Origin: Streptomyces durmitorensis
GTDB taxonomy: Bacteria > Actinomycetota > Actinomycetes > Streptomycetales > Streptomycetaceae
Direction: 5' to 3'
NCBI RefSeq assembly: GCF_023498005.1
Contig: NZ_CP097289.1
Coordinates: 1,984,001-2,048,000 of the forward strand
Length of the DNA stretch: 64,000 nucleotides
In this document: piece by piece, positions 33,827 through 42,561 of the stretch
Numbering within the stretch: position 1 is the first letter of the stretch
How the letters are laid out: the number at the start of each line of letters is the position of its first letter
The notes under the pieces: model-generated
Database searches by the model: none
The model's input: the letters and a program-made list of their open reading frames with translations, nothing else
What the model was told of the DNA's origin: nothing
Translations under genes and position numbers: made by a program

Positions 33827-35026
33827 ATGAGCGGACGCAGGCCTCGGACGGGCCACGACTGGAAGGTGCTCGAGGAGGCGTGCGTGGCGCTGCTCCCCCG
33901 CGTTCCCGAGCTGGTGGACGAACATCTGCGGCAGCTCTTCGAGCACTCGCCGGTGTACGCGCGGGTGCTGCCGTACGACCAGCAGTGGCGGGAGGCGGAG
34001 GACGCGATGCGGATCGGCATCGAGACCATCTCGGCTCCCCGCGCGTCGCCGCGCCGCGATCTGGAGTACGCGGAGGAGGCGGGACGGCGCAGGGCCCAGC
34101 AGGGTCTGCCGCTCGACCTGGTGGTGCACTCGTACCGCAACGCGGGCTATCTGGTCTGGGACTCGCTGCTCGAAGGCACCGTGGGGCAGGACCCGGAGAA
34201 GCTCGCGGTCCTGATGCGGTCGGCGACGATGGTGTGGTCGGCGGTCGACGCCCAGGCCGCGGCGGCGTCCGACGCGTACCGGGCGACGGAGATGGAGCTG
34301 CGGCGCCGCACCGACGAGCAGCTTCAGGCGCTGCTCGACGCGCTCCTGGAGGGCCAGTCGGCCCCCGGGCTCGCCTCGCAGGTGGCCGCGGGGCTCGATC
34401 TGCCGGAGCGCGGGCCGTACGCGGTGGTGGTCCTGCGGGCCGAGCGGCGTGACGGGCGTGCCGCGTTCCACCGGCAGATCCAGCGGGCCGGGTTCCGTTT
34501 CGTCTGGCGGATGCGGACCGACCGTGAGGTGGGGGTGGTGGCGCTCGGGGCGGAGGAGGGCCTTGACGAGCTGACGGCCGCGCTCGACGGGCGGTGCCCG
34601 GGACCCGGCGGCATCAGCCCTGTGGTGGCGGGGCTCTCCGAGCTGGGCCACGCGCGGCGCCTGGCCGAGCTGGCACTGCGTACGTGTCCGCCGGACGCGA
34701 CCGGGATCGTGCGGCTCGACCAGCGGATGCCGACGGCCCTGGTGGTGAGCCAGCCGGAGCTGGCGGGGCGTCTGGTGTCGGACGTCTTCGGGGAGGTCCT
34801 CGCCCTGGAGCCGGCCGACCGGGCGGTGCTCCTGGAGACGCTGGACGCCTGGCTCGCGTGCGAGGGGTCGGCTGGGCGGGCCGCGGGGCGGCTCTACTGC
34901 CACCGGAACACGGTGTTCAACCGCTTGCGGCGGCTTGAGCAGCTGACCTCGCGGTCGCTTGCGCGGCCTCGGGATCTGATGGAGATGACGTTGGCTCTCG
35001 ACGCGTATCGGCTGGCGCCGGGCTGA
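33827..35026 (+). CDS. PucR/CdaR-type helix-turn-helix regulator
   Basis: The protein has 399 residues. ATG 33827 is preceded by GGGGGAGAGAACC. The N-terminal half is a helical sensor (LPRVPELVDEHLRQLFEHSP), followed by a GGDEF-like degenerate domain in the middle. The C-terminal HTH_30 is canonical: LLETLDAWLACEGSAGRAAG, then RLYCHRNTVFNRLRRLEQLT. Such regulators act as activators in purine, glycerate or amino acid use and in development. It is divergent from the liv-type transporter operon and may control it; the gap of 263 bp is ample. Effector unknown. Confidence 0.87.
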   Translation: MSGRRPRTGHDWKVLEEACVALLPRVPELVDEHLRQLFEHSPVYARVLPYDQQWREAEDAMRIGIETISAPRASPRRDLEYAEEAGRRRAQQGLPLDLVVHSYRNAGYLVWDSLLEGTVGQDPEKLAVLMRSATMVWSAVDAQAAAASDAYRATEMELRRRTDEQLQALLDALLEGQSAPGLASQVAAGLDLPERGPYAVVVLRAERRDGRAAFHRQIQRAGFRFVWRMRTDREVGVVALGAEEGLDELTAALDGRCPGPGGISPVVAGLSELGHARRLAELALRTCPPDATGIVRLDQRMPTALVVSQPELAGRLVSDVFGEVLALEPADRAVLLETLDAWLACEGSAGRAAGRLYCHRNTVFNRLRRLEQLTSRSLARPRDLMEMTLALDAYRLAPG

Positions 35027-35083
35027 GGCGGGGATCCGGCCTCCGGTGGCGTTGCGCGCCGTAGATCACCGGCTCCGCCGAGT

Positions 35084-35108
35084 TCGTCCTCAGACGCCGG
35101 ACGGGCTG
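35084..35108. repeat. Dispersed Streptomyces-type intergenic repeat, copy 2
   Basis: This matches 24 of 25 bases of copy 1 at 28645-28669, in the same orientation. It is followed by a longer conserved-looking tail with GGGGCGCGGGGAACTGCGCG, also a familiar Streptomyces intergenic string. Here the repeat forms the left arm of a terminator-like hairpin. Confidence 0.6.
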
Positions 35109-35140
35109 GAGATCCAGCCCGTCCGGGCCCCGTAAGGGGC
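35097..35140. terminator. Double hairpin between PucR and glycerate kinase genes
   Basis: A perfect 13-bp stem with an AGAT loop (35097-35126, left arm CCGGACGGGCTGG) is followed by a short GCCCC-GTAA-GGGGC hairpin (35127-35140). It lies between two convergent genes and can serve both strands. Confidence 0.75.
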
Positions 35141-35200
35141 GCGGGGAACTGCGCGACCAGCCCCCACCGGCCCGCAGCTCCGTCACGGCACTTCAGCGCC

Positions 35201-36352
35201 CTAGCTCAGGAAGTCCCTCGCGATGCCCTCAGCCACCGTTTCCAGGATGGGCCCCGCCTCGGCAATGCACCGGGCGACATCCGGCTCCACGTCAGTGAGG
35301 GCGTACGCGCGGCGGATCCCCGCCTTGCCCAGGGCCTCCGCCGGAAGGGCCAGGCGGCCGCAGACCGCCACGACCTCGACGCCCGCCGCGCGGGCCGCCG
35401 CCGCGACGCCCGCGGGAGCCTTGCCGTGGAGGGTCTGCTCGTCCAGCGAGCCCTCCCCCGTGATCACAAGGGACGCCCGCGCAAGCGCGGGCGCGAAGCC
35501 GAGGACGTCCAGCATGACCTCGATGCCGGGCCGGAAGCTCGCGTCGAGCCCGACGAGAGCGCCGTAGCCGATGCCGCCTGCCGCTCCGGCTCCCGGGGAC
35601 TGTGCGTACTCCAAGGCGGAGGAGCCCACCGCATCGGAGAGCACCCGCGCGAAGTGCGCGAGGGCCGCGTCCAGCTCGGCCACGTCCTGAGGGCTCGCCC
35701 CCTTCTGCGGCCCGTACACCGCGGGAGCGCCCTTCGGGCCGGTCAGCGGGTTGTCCACGTCGCTGGCAAGGACCAGGTCCACCGAGGCGAACCGCTTGTC
35801 GATGCCGGACAGGTCGGCCGTGGCCAGCGAGGCCAGCGGTCCGCCGCCCGGCGCCACCGGCGCGCCCTCCGCGTCCAGGAACACCGCACCGAGCGCGGCC
35901 AGCATTCCGGCGCCGCCGTCCGTCGTCGCGCTGCCTCCGACGCCGAAGACGATCGTCCGCGCGCCCGCGTCGAGCGCCGCGCGCAGCAGTTCCCCGGAGC
36001 CGTACGTCGTGGACGTGAGCGGCGCGAAGACTCCCTCGGGCAGCAGCTGGAGGCCCGACGCCTCCGCCATCTCCACCACCGCGGTCCCGTCCCGCAGCGC
36101 GTACGCCGCGGTGACCTCGTCGCCGAGCGGTCCCGTGACCCGTACCTCACGGCGTTCGAAACCGGCGGCGACCGCCGCGGCCACCGTGCCGTCGCCGCCG
36201 TCGGCCACCGGCAGGGCCTCGACCTCCACGTGCGGGGCGACGCGGCGAAGCCCGGCCGTCACCCGCTCCGCGACCTGCACGGCCGTGAGTGAGCCCTTGA
36301 ACTTGTCCGCGGCGATGAGCACATGCCCCGCCGTCCCAGCAGCGTCCGCCAC
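35201..36352 (-). CDS. Glycerate kinase, GlxK/GarK family
   Basis: With GTG 36352 (AAGGGGATGCAAG ribosome site) the product has 383 residues; the frame extends further upstream without a start signal. Family motifs: HVLIAADKFKGSLTAVQVAE, LPVADGGDGTVAA, GVGGSATTDGGAGMLAALGA, and DNPLTGPKGAPAVYGPQKGA. The enzyme phosphorylates glycerate (2-phosphoglycerate-forming type) and links glyoxylate/tartronate use to glycolysis in the cytoplasm. It is convergent with the PucR gene. Glyoxylate from the malyl-CoA-type lyase 10 kb away would be a possible source of substrate, but no direct linkage is shown. Confidence 0.92.
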   Translation of the reverse strand: MADAAGTAGHVLIAADKFKGSLTAVQVAERVTAGLRRVAPHVEVEALPVADGGDGTVAAAVAAGFERREVRVTGPLGDEVTAAYALRDGTAVVEMAEASGLQLLPEGVFAPLTSTTYGSGELLRAALDAGARTIVFGVGGSATTDGGAGMLAALGAVFLDAEGAPVAPGGGPLASLATADLSGIDKRFASVDLVLASDVDNPLTGPKGAPAVYGPQKGASPQDVAELDAALAHFARVLSDAVGSSALEYAQSPGAGAAGGIGYGALVGLDASFRPGIEVMLDVLGFAPALARASLVITGEGSLDEQTLHGKAPAGVAAAARAAGVEVVAVCGRLALPAEALGKAGIRRAYALTDVEPDVARCIAEAGPILETVAEGIARDFLS

Positions 36353-36666
36353 CTTGCATCCCCTTGCTTTCCGGGCCTTGCTCGCGTCAAGGCAGTCGCG
36401 CCGCTGCGACCATAACCGGAGGAGGGGCCGCCTGCCCATGGCCGCCCGCATTTCGGAGCTTCGGGCCGCTCCCTTAAATCAGTCTAAATTGGGCTATACC
36501 AGTGCACTCTGATCGCAGAAATGATCGATCGTACGACGCTTCATGGGCTTCATCGGCACTCTCAAGAATGTGCATCTGATCGAAAACCAGACAAACGTCT
36601 CATGCTCCGCGCCGAACCGGTCGCGTTGACCGCGCACAAGCCCCCCGAATTCGGTAAACCGGAAGC
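36353..36666. other. Intergenic region between glycerate kinase and ARH genes
   Basis: About 314 bp with no gene, AT-richer than most of the window. It separates two divergent genes. A promoter-like TTGACC (36626-36631) with TTCGGT (36650-36655, 18-bp spacing) ends 11 bp before the ATG at 36667, so the ADP-ribosylglycohydrolase may be transcribed without a leader. No small RNA or riboswitch is recognisable. Confidence 0.4.
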
Positions 36667-37734
36667 ATGACCCCAGTGCACACGGAACTCGCCGACCGCG
36701 TCCTCGGCGGCTGGATCGGGCGGATCGCGGGCAACATGCTCGGCAAACCCATCGAGCGGGGCGACTACTGGACGCGCGAGCGCATCGAGCGCTATCTGCG
36801 CCAGGCCGACGCGCTGCCGCTCACCGACTATCTGCCCGAACCTCCCTCCTGGGTCGAGGAGTTCCAGCTCCGGCCCGAGTGGCAGAGCTGCGTGCGCGGC
36901 GGGGTGCACGGCAGCTGCCGTGACGACGACGTCGACTACGCGATCCTCGGACTGCACCTCCTGGAGACGCACGGGTTCACGTTCAGCACCGAGCAGGTCG
37001 GCGAGCTGTGGCTGCTGCGCCTTCCCTATCTGCAGACGTTCACCGCGGAGCGCGCCGCGTACCGGAATCTCGCGAACGGTCTCAAGCCGCCGCTCACCGC
37101 GACGTACGAGAACTCCTGCCAGGAGTGGATCGGCGCCCTCATCCGTGCCGACGTCTTCGGCTGGACGAACCCCGGCGCACCGCGCCGCGCCGCCTCGCTC
37201 GCCCGCCGGGACGCGGTGCTCTCGCACACCGGCAACGGCGTCTACGGGGCGATGTGGGCGGCAGCGCTCGTCTCGGCCGCGTTCACCGCGGTGACGCCGC
37301 GCGCCGCCCTGGACGTGGCGTTCGGCGTCATCCCGTCGAGCTGCCGGCTCGCCCGTACGGTGCGCCGGGTCGTCACCCTCCACGAGGCCGGGCTCAGCTG
37401 GGAGGAGACGCTGGCCACCGCCGAGGCGGAGACCTCCGGGCTCGGGTGGGTCCATGTGGTGCCGAACTCGGCCGTCCTGACCGCCGGACTCCTGTACGGG
37501 GACGGCGACTTCACCCGCACCATCGCCCTGACGGTGCGCGGCGGCCTCGACACCGACTCGAACGGCGCGACTGCGGGGTCCGTCGCGGGCGTTCTGTGCG
37601 GGGCCAAGGCGATCCCCGCACAGTGGCGGGATCCGCTCGAAGACCGGGTGCGCAGTGCGGTGTTCGGCTTCGACGGCGCGCGGATCAGCGAGCTGGCGGC
37701 ACGGACGGTGGAATTGTCTACCCTTTCCACATGA
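36667..37734 (+). CDS. ADP-ribosylglycohydrolase family protein
   Basis: The protein has 355 residues. It shows the ARH fold signatures: RVLGGWIGRIAGNMLGKPIE at the N-terminus, an acidic metal motif GSCRDDDVDYAILGLHLLE at about 82-100 (replacing the usual TDD) and the second metal site GGLDTDSNGATAGSVAGVLC near residue 297. Members remove ADP-ribose from arginine, serine or dinitrogenase reductase, or cleave related nucleosides. The DDDVD variant groups it with the less studied bacterial branch, so the substrate is open. Its stop overlaps the Nudix start (ATGA), and Nudix enzymes commonly clear ADP-ribose, which supports a shared role in ADP-ribose metabolism. Confidence 0.85.
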   Translation: MTPVHTELADRVLGGWIGRIAGNMLGKPIERGDYWTRERIERYLRQADALPLTDYLPEPPSWVEEFQLRPEWQSCVRGGVHGSCRDDDVDYAILGLHLLETHGFTFSTEQVGELWLLRLPYLQTFTAERAAYRNLANGLKPPLTATYENSCQEWIGALIRADVFGWTNPGAPRRAASLARRDAVLSHTGNGVYGAMWAAALVSAAFTAVTPRAALDVAFGVIPSSCRLARTVRRVVTLHEAGLSWEETLATAEAETSGLGWVHVVPNSAVLTAGLLYGDGDFTRTIALTVRGGLDTDSNGATAGSVAGVLCGAKAIPAQWRDPLEDRVRSAVFGFDGARISELAARTVELSTLST

Positions 37735-38228
37735 CCGCTCAGGACTACGCCACGTACATCGCGGGCCTCCCCCGCATCATCGCCGGGGCCGCCGCTCTGT
37801 TCCGGGACTCCGAGGGACGGATCCTGCTCGTCGAGCCCAACTACCGGGACGGGTGGGCGCTGCCCGGCGGCACCGTCGAGTCGGACGAAGGCGAGACACC
37901 TCGGCAGGGGGCACGCCGTGAGACCGCCGAGGAGATCGGCCTGGACGTCGAGCTGGGCGCGCTGCTCGCGGTGGACTGGGTGCCGGGTGCGGCGCGGCCG
38001 CCGCTGGTGGCCTATCTGTACGACGGCGGGGTGCTCGGCGACGACCAGCTGAAGTCGATCAAGCTTCAGGACGACGAGTTGCTCTCCTGGCGGCTCGTGG
38101 CCCGCGAGGACCTTCCGGAGTTCCTGCCGGGCGAGCTGGGGCTGCGGGTGCGGGCCGGGCTTGAGGTGCTTGATGCGGGGGCGGGCGCGGGGGCCGTGGA
38201 GCTGGAGAACGGGCTGCGGGTCGGCTGA
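37731..38228 (+). CDS. Nudix hydrolase
   Basis: The protein has 165 residues, starting inside the ARH stop codon. The Nudix box is GGTVESDEGETPRQGARRE followed by TAEEIGLDV. Its first loop (between GG and GE) is two residues longer than the consensus, but the REXXEEXG core is intact. Substrate preference (ADP-ribose, dNTP, sugar nucleotide) cannot be told. Translational coupling to an ADP-ribosylglycohydrolase suggests ADP-ribose or a derived nucleotide. Confidence 0.88.
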   Translation: MTAQDYATYIAGLPRIIAGAAALFRDSEGRILLVEPNYRDGWALPGGTVESDEGETPRQGARRETAEEIGLDVELGALLAVDWVPGAARPPLVAYLYDGGVLGDDQLKSIKLQDDELLSWRLVAREDLPEFLPGELGLRVRAGLEVLDAGAGAGAVELENGLRVG

Positions 38229-38264
38229 GTCGGCCCCGGCCGCCCGGAGTGCAGTGCTCAGCAG

Positions 38265-38765
38265 TCAGAAGAGGGCGTCCTCGCTCCCCTGCGTCGCGCC
38301 CTCGAAGGCCAGCAACCGCTGCTTGCGGTCGAGTCCGCCGCCGTAGCCGGTCAGGGAGCCGCCCGCGCCGATCACCCGGTGGCAGGGCACGATGACACCG
38401 ATCGGGTTCTTGCCGTTGGCCAGGCCGACGGCGCGCGAGGCATTGGGCTTGCCCAGCAAGTCCGCCAGCTGTCCGTACGTACGGGTCTCTCCGTACGGGA
38501 TCTGCTGGAGCTGCTGCCAGACGGTGCGCTGGAACGGCGTGCCGTCGAGGCGCATGGGCAGGGCGAACTCCCTCAACTCGCCCGCGAAGTACGCCTCCAG
38601 CTGGCTGATCGTCTCGCCGAACGGTTCCGTGTCGCGGTCGCCGAAGGTCTCCTCGGGTGGGCGGTGACGCTGCTCTGTCATGTAAAGGCCGCTGAGGGTG
38701 CCGTCGGTGGCCACGAGGGTCAGGGGGCCGTAAGGGCTGTCGATGAGGGCGTGTTGGCGATGCAT
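38265..38765 (-). CDS. ogt: Methylated-DNA-protein-cysteine methyltransferase
   Basis: The protein has 166 residues. ATG 38765 follows GAGGACAGACAGACC. The active site is PCHRV with acceptor Cys128, preceded by the DNA-recognition helix YGETRTYGQLADLLGKPNAS with the arginine finger in SRAVG. It is the Ogt/Ada-C fold without other domains. It repairs O6-methylguanine by suicidal transfer. It lies 59 bp downstream of the Ada/AlkA gene on the same strand, so the two are likely one alkylation-repair unit. Confidence 0.94.
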   Translation of the reverse strand: MHRQHALIDSPYGPLTLVATDGTLSGLYMTEQRHRPPEETFGDRDTEPFGETISQLEAYFAGELREFALPMRLDGTPFQRTVWQQLQQIPYGETRTYGQLADLLGKPNASRAVGLANGKNPIGVIVPCHRVIGAGGSLTGYGGGLDRKQRLLAFEGATQGSEDALF

Positions 38766-38824
38766 GGTCTGTCTGTCCTCTGTCGCGGGGCCGGTCGTGT
38801 GTCGTACGAGGCGAGTGGGGTGGA

Positions 38825-40357
38825 CTACGCCGGGATGCTGTTAATGGGGTGGTCGTCGATCGCCCACAGGTACTGCACCGCGTACGCCCGCCAGGGGCGC
38901 CAGGCCGCGGCCCGTTCGGTCAGGGCCGCCGGGGTGTGCGGGAGGCCGAGCTCCTGTGCCGCGCGCCGGATCCCGAGGTCGGTGGGGAGGAAGGCGTCGG
39001 GGTCGCCGAGCGCCCGCATCGCGATGACCTCGACCGTCCAGGGGCCGAAGCCGGGCAGTTCGGTGAGCCGGGCGCGGGCTTCTTCCCAGCCGCTCTCCAC
39101 GCCGAGCCTCAGCGATCCGTCGGCGAGGTGGCGTACGAGCGTGGTCAGGGTGGTGCGGCGGCTGCGCGGCAGGGCGAGCGCCTCCGGGTCGAGTGCGGCG
39201 AGGGCTTCCGGGGCGGGGAAGAGGTGGGTGAGGCCGCCCTCGGGGTCGTCGATGGGCTCGCCGTGCGCGGTGACCAGGCGTGCGGCGTGGGTGCGGGCGG
39301 CGGCCGTGGAGACCTGCTGGCCGAGCACTGCGCGTACGGCGAACTCCGCCTCGTCGACCGTGCGCGGCACCCGACGGCCCGGCGCCTTGGCCACGAGGGG
39401 TGCGAGCAGCGGGTCGGCGCTCAGCTGGGCGTCCACCGCGACCGGGTCCGCGTCCAGGTCGAGCATGCGGCGGCAGCGGCTGATGGCGATCGTGAGGTCG
39501 CGCATGTCGGTGAGGCTGAGGCGGCAGGCGATGTGGTCCGGGGCGGGGGTGAGGGCGACGACGCCGTGGCCGTAGGGGAGGCGGAGCGTGCGGCGGTAGG
39601 CGCCGTCGCGCCACTCCTCGACGCCGGGTACGGCGGTGGCGATGAGGTGGCCGAAGAGGTTGTCGGGGTTGAGCGGGGCGCGGAAGGGGAGGCGGAGCGA
39701 GAGGGTGCCGGGGGCGGGCGCGTTCGGGGCTGCTTGCCTGGCTGCCTTCGGGGCGCGGTCCCGTAGTTCGCTGGGGGCCAGGGCGAAGACTTCGCGGACG
39801 GTGTCGTTGAAGGTGCGGATCGAGGAGAAGCCGGCGGCGAAGGCGATCTCCGCCATGGGCAGCGGGGTGGTCTCGATGAGCAGGCGTGCGGTCTGGGCAC
39901 GCTGGGCCCTGGCCAGGGCGAGGGGGCCTGCGCCGAGTTCCGCGAGGAGCTGGCGTTCCACCTGGCGGGTGCTGTAGCCGAGGCGGGTGGAGAGGCCGGG
40001 GACTCCGTCGCGGTCCACCACGCCGTCCCCGATGAGACGCATGGCGCGGGCCACGAGGTCGGCGCGCTGATTCCACTCGGGCGAGCCAGGACTGCTGTCC
40101 GGCCGGCACCGCTTGCACGCCCGGAACCCTTCCTGCTGGCAGGCTGCCGCGCTCGGGTAGAAGCTCATGTTCTCGGGCTTCGGGGGGACTACGGGGCAGC
40201 TGGGGCGGCAGTAGATGCGGGTGGTCAGAACGGCGGTGTAGAACCATCCGTCGAAACGCGCGTCCTTCGACTGCACGGCACGTACGCAGCGCTCGGCGTC
40301 GGTGTGCATGGAGGGGGGCGGTGGGGTGGCGGTGGTTGTGGCCGGGGCGGTGGGCAT
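38825..40357 (-). CDS. Ada-AraC-AlkA fusion: alkylation-responsive DNA-3-methyladenine glycosylase
   Basis: The product has 510 residues from ATG 40357; homologues usually start at the second Met (40309) and neither start has a good ribosome site. Domains: Ada-type zinc/methyl-acceptor unit with Cys50, Cys54, Cys81 and Cys84 (RIYCRPSC, ACKRC), an AraC-type helix-turn-helix at about 95-200, AlkA N-domain at about 217-300 and HhH-GPD glycosylase at about 310-500 with LPGFGPWTVEV at 434-444 and catalytic Asp460 in LPTDLGIRR. It should sense methylphosphotriesters through Cys50, activate transcription, and excise 3-methyladenine. The O6-methyltransferase half of E. coli Ada is absent and is supplied by ogt next door. 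Confidence 0.93.
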   Translation of the reverse strand: MPTAPATTTATPPPPSMHTDAERCVRAVQSKDARFDGWFYTAVLTTRIYCRPSCPVVPPKPENMSFYPSAAACQQEGFRACKRCRPDSSPGSPEWNQRADLVARAMRLIGDGVVDRDGVPGLSTRLGYSTRQVERQLLAELGAGPLALARAQRAQTARLLIETTPLPMAEIAFAAGFSSIRTFNDTVREVFALAPSELRDRAPKAARQAAPNAPAPGTLSLRLPFRAPLNPDNLFGHLIATAVPGVEEWRDGAYRRTLRLPYGHGVVALTPAPDHIACRLSLTDMRDLTIAISRCRRMLDLDADPVAVDAQLSADPLLAPLVAKAPGRRVPRTVDEAEFAVRAVLGQQVSTAAARTHAARLVTAHGEPIDDPEGGLTHLFPAPEALAALDPEALALPRSRRTTLTTLVRHLADGSLRLGVESGWEEARARLTELPGFGPWTVEVIAMRALGDPDAFLPTDLGIRRAAQELGLPHTPAALTERAAAWRPWRAYAVQYLWAIDDHPINSIPA

Positions 40358-40453
40358 GGTTCAAGGATCGGGCATGGCGGGTGGGGTGGCTGGCGAAAAT
40401 CCGACATGGAGGTTCGGGGGTGCTGCGGGACCGCGGAGGCCGTCCCGAGGCCC

Positions 40454-41872
40454 CTACGCCATGCGAAGCCTGCGCCAGACCGCCTTCGCGGCGTTGTGTC
40501 CCGACATGCCGTGCACGCCGGGGCCGGGCGGCGTCGCGGACGAACAGAGGAACACGGCCGGGTGCGCGGTGCCGTACGGGAAGAGGGAGGGCTTGGGGCG
40601 CAGCAGCAGCTGGAGTCCGCTGGCCGCGCCGCAGGCGATGTCGCCGCCCACGTAGTTGGCGTTGCGCGCGGCCATCTCGGGTGGGCCCGCGGTGGCGCGG
40701 GCGAGGACGCGGTCACGGAAGCCGGGGGCGAAGCGCTCCAGCTGCCGCTCGATCGCGTCGGTGAGATCGCCGTCCCAGCCGTTCGGCACATGGCCGTACG
40801 CCCAGAAGACCTGCTTGCCCGCGGGCGCGCGGGACGGGTCGACGAGGCTGGGCTGCACGGTGATCAGGAACGGCGGATCGGGCGCGCGGTTCTCGCGCGA
40901 GGCGGCGTGCAGCGCGGCGCCGATCTCGGCGCTGCTGCCGCCCACCTGCACGGTGCCCGCCTCCCTGGCCTCCTTCGCCGTCCACGGGACGGGTCCGTCC
41001 AGGGCGTAGTCGATCTTGAAGACGCTCGCGCCGTACCGATAGCCCTCATAGCTCCGCCCCAGACCCGCGATCCGGGCGAGTGCGGTGGGTGAGGTGTCGA
41101 AGATGTACGCGCGCGCCGGCGGCAGGTCGTCGAGCCGCTTGACCTCGTAGTCCGTGTGGACCGCGCCGCCCAGATCCTTCAGATACGCGGTGAGCGCGTC
41201 CGAGATCGACTGCGAACCGCCCCGGGCCACCGGCCAGCCGCGGGCGTGCGCGGCCAGCGCGAAGACCATGCCGACGGCGCCGGTGGCGATTCCGCCGAGC
41301 GGCGCGATGACATGGGCGACGAGCCCGGAGAACAGGGCGCGGGCCCGCTCGTCGCGGAAGCGCCGCATCAGCCAGGTGGAGGGCGGCAGGCCCGCGAGGC
41401 CGAAGCGGGCGAGGGTCACGGGGTCACGCGGCAGCGCCGTCGACGGCAGCGCCATGAAGTCCTGCAGGAGGGTGTCCCACTTGCCGACGAAGGGCTCGAT
41501 GAGCCTTCTGTACGCCCCCGCGTCGCGCGGCCCGAACGAGGCGGCGGTCTCGGCGACGGAACGGGACAGCACGGCGGCGCTGCCGTCCGTGAAGGGGTGG
41601 GCCATGGGCAGCTGCGGCTGGAGCCACCGAAGGCCGTACCGGTCGAGGGGCATGGTGCGGAACACGGGTGAGTTGATGCCCAGCGGGTGTGCGGCGGAAC
41701 AGGGGTCGTGCCGGAACCCGGGAAGCGTCAGCTCCTCGGTCCTCGCCCCGCCACCGACGGTGTCCTTGGCCTCGAACACGGCCACCGAGAACCCACGGCG
41801 GGCCAGCTCGACGGCAGCGGTCAGACCGTTCGGTCCCGCCCCCACGACGACGGCATCAAACATCGACGGCAC
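40454..41872 (-). CDS. FAD-dependent oxidoreductase, phytoene-desaturase-like (amine oxidase superfamily)
   Basis: The protein has 472 residues. GTG 41872 follows AAAGGAGTCCGAAG. The N-terminal FAD dinucleotide motif is [20 protein letters not shown] with the acidic end AVFEA; the C-terminal FAD motif is [20 protein letters not shown]. The middle carries the CrtI-like substrate region. The long non-membrane-looking chain and lack of carotenoid neighbours leave the substrate open; homologues are annotated as phytoene dehydrogenase-like or carotenoid-unrelated all-trans oxidases. It is a monocistronic gene. Confidence 0.85.
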   Translation of the reverse strand: MPSMFDAVVVGAGPNGLTAAVELARRGFSVAVFEAKDTVGGGARTEELTLPGFRHDPCSAAHPLGINSPVFRTMPLDRYGLRWLQPQLPMAHPFTDGSAAVLSRSVAETAASFGPRDAGAYRRLIEPFVGKWDTLLQDFMALPSTALPRDPVTLARFGLAGLPPSTWLMRRFRDERARALFSGLVAHVIAPLGGIATGAVGMVFALAAHARGWPVARGGSQSISDALTAYLKDLGGAVHTDYEVKRLDDLPPARAYIFDTSPTALARIAGLGRSYEGYRYGASVFKIDYALDGPVPWTAKEAREAGTVQVGGSSAEIGAALHAASRENRAPDPPFLITVQPSLVDPSRAPAGKQVFWAYGHVPNGWDGDLTDAIERQLERFAPGFRDRVLARATAGPPEMAARNANYVGGDIACGAASGLQLLLRPKPSLFPYGTAHPAVFLCSSATPPGPGVHGMSGHNAAKAVWRRLRMA

Positions 41873-41961
41873 CTTCGGACTCCTTTGTCAGCCGATGGCC
41901 TCTGCCGCCCAGGATAGGCCGGGCCACCGACAGCGCCGTGGGTGCGGGTAGCCTCTGACGG

Positions 41962-42561
41962 GTGACGTACTGGTTCCGCCATGCTGACGTGGGCTCCGAC
42001 GAGTGGTTCGAGACAGGCGACGACGCGATCGTCGTACGTCAGGCGTCCTTCACCGACCCGCACGGCCCGGCGTCCGTGGCGGCCTCGCGCGACGAACTGG
42101 CCTGGGTGCTCGACAAGTTCGAGCCGCTGGGGGCGCAGCTCTACGAGGTTCGGTACGGCGCACTCGTGAACGGCCCCGTCAGCGGTGGGGAACCGGTCTC
42201 CGAGGCGGAGTTCGAAGCCGCGTGGGAGCGCGCCCGCCACAGCCGGAACACCACGGCGGCGGAATCGGGCGGCCCGCTCCCCCAAGGCACCCGCCTGACC
42301 GGCACGGTCGACGTCCTGCCGTGGGGCCCGGGGCGGGTCGGGCTCTTCGTCGAGCTGGGGCTGCCGCTCGTCGGCTTCGTGGACGTGGCGCAGCTTCCGC
42401 TCGATCCCGGGGACTGGCCGGGCGTCGGCACCGTCATCGAGTTCGAGGTCACCACCGTGCGCTTCAGCCTCGAGCCGCCGCGCAGTGCGCCGCAGATCAG
42501 ACTGCGGCCGACAGCAACTCCACCACCCGGTCAGCCGTGGCGGCGTCCCGGGCGGCCGTGA
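41962..42561 (+). CDS. Hypothetical protein with S1-like C-terminal domain
   Basis: The protein has 199 residues from GTG 41962. The N-terminal half (MTYWFRHADVGSDEWFETGD) is an unassigned soluble domain of about 95 residues. The second half contains LTGTVDVLPWGPGRVGLFVE and GFVDVAQLPLDPGDWPGVGT, a strand order that resembles an OB/S1-type RNA-binding fold. Its 3' end overlaps by 65 bp the end of the convergent phosphatase gene. The function is unknown; the S1 likeness is my reading and not strong. Confidence 0.65.
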   Translation: MTYWFRHADVGSDEWFETGDDAIVVRQASFTDPHGPASVAASRDELAWVLDKFEPLGAQLYEVRYGALVNGPVSGGEPVSEAEFEAAWERARHSRNTTAAESGGPLPQGTRLTGTVDVLPWGPGRVGLFVELGLPLVGFVDVAQLPLDPGDWPGVGTVIEFEVTTVRFSLEPPRSAPQIRLRPTATPPPGQPWRRPGRP

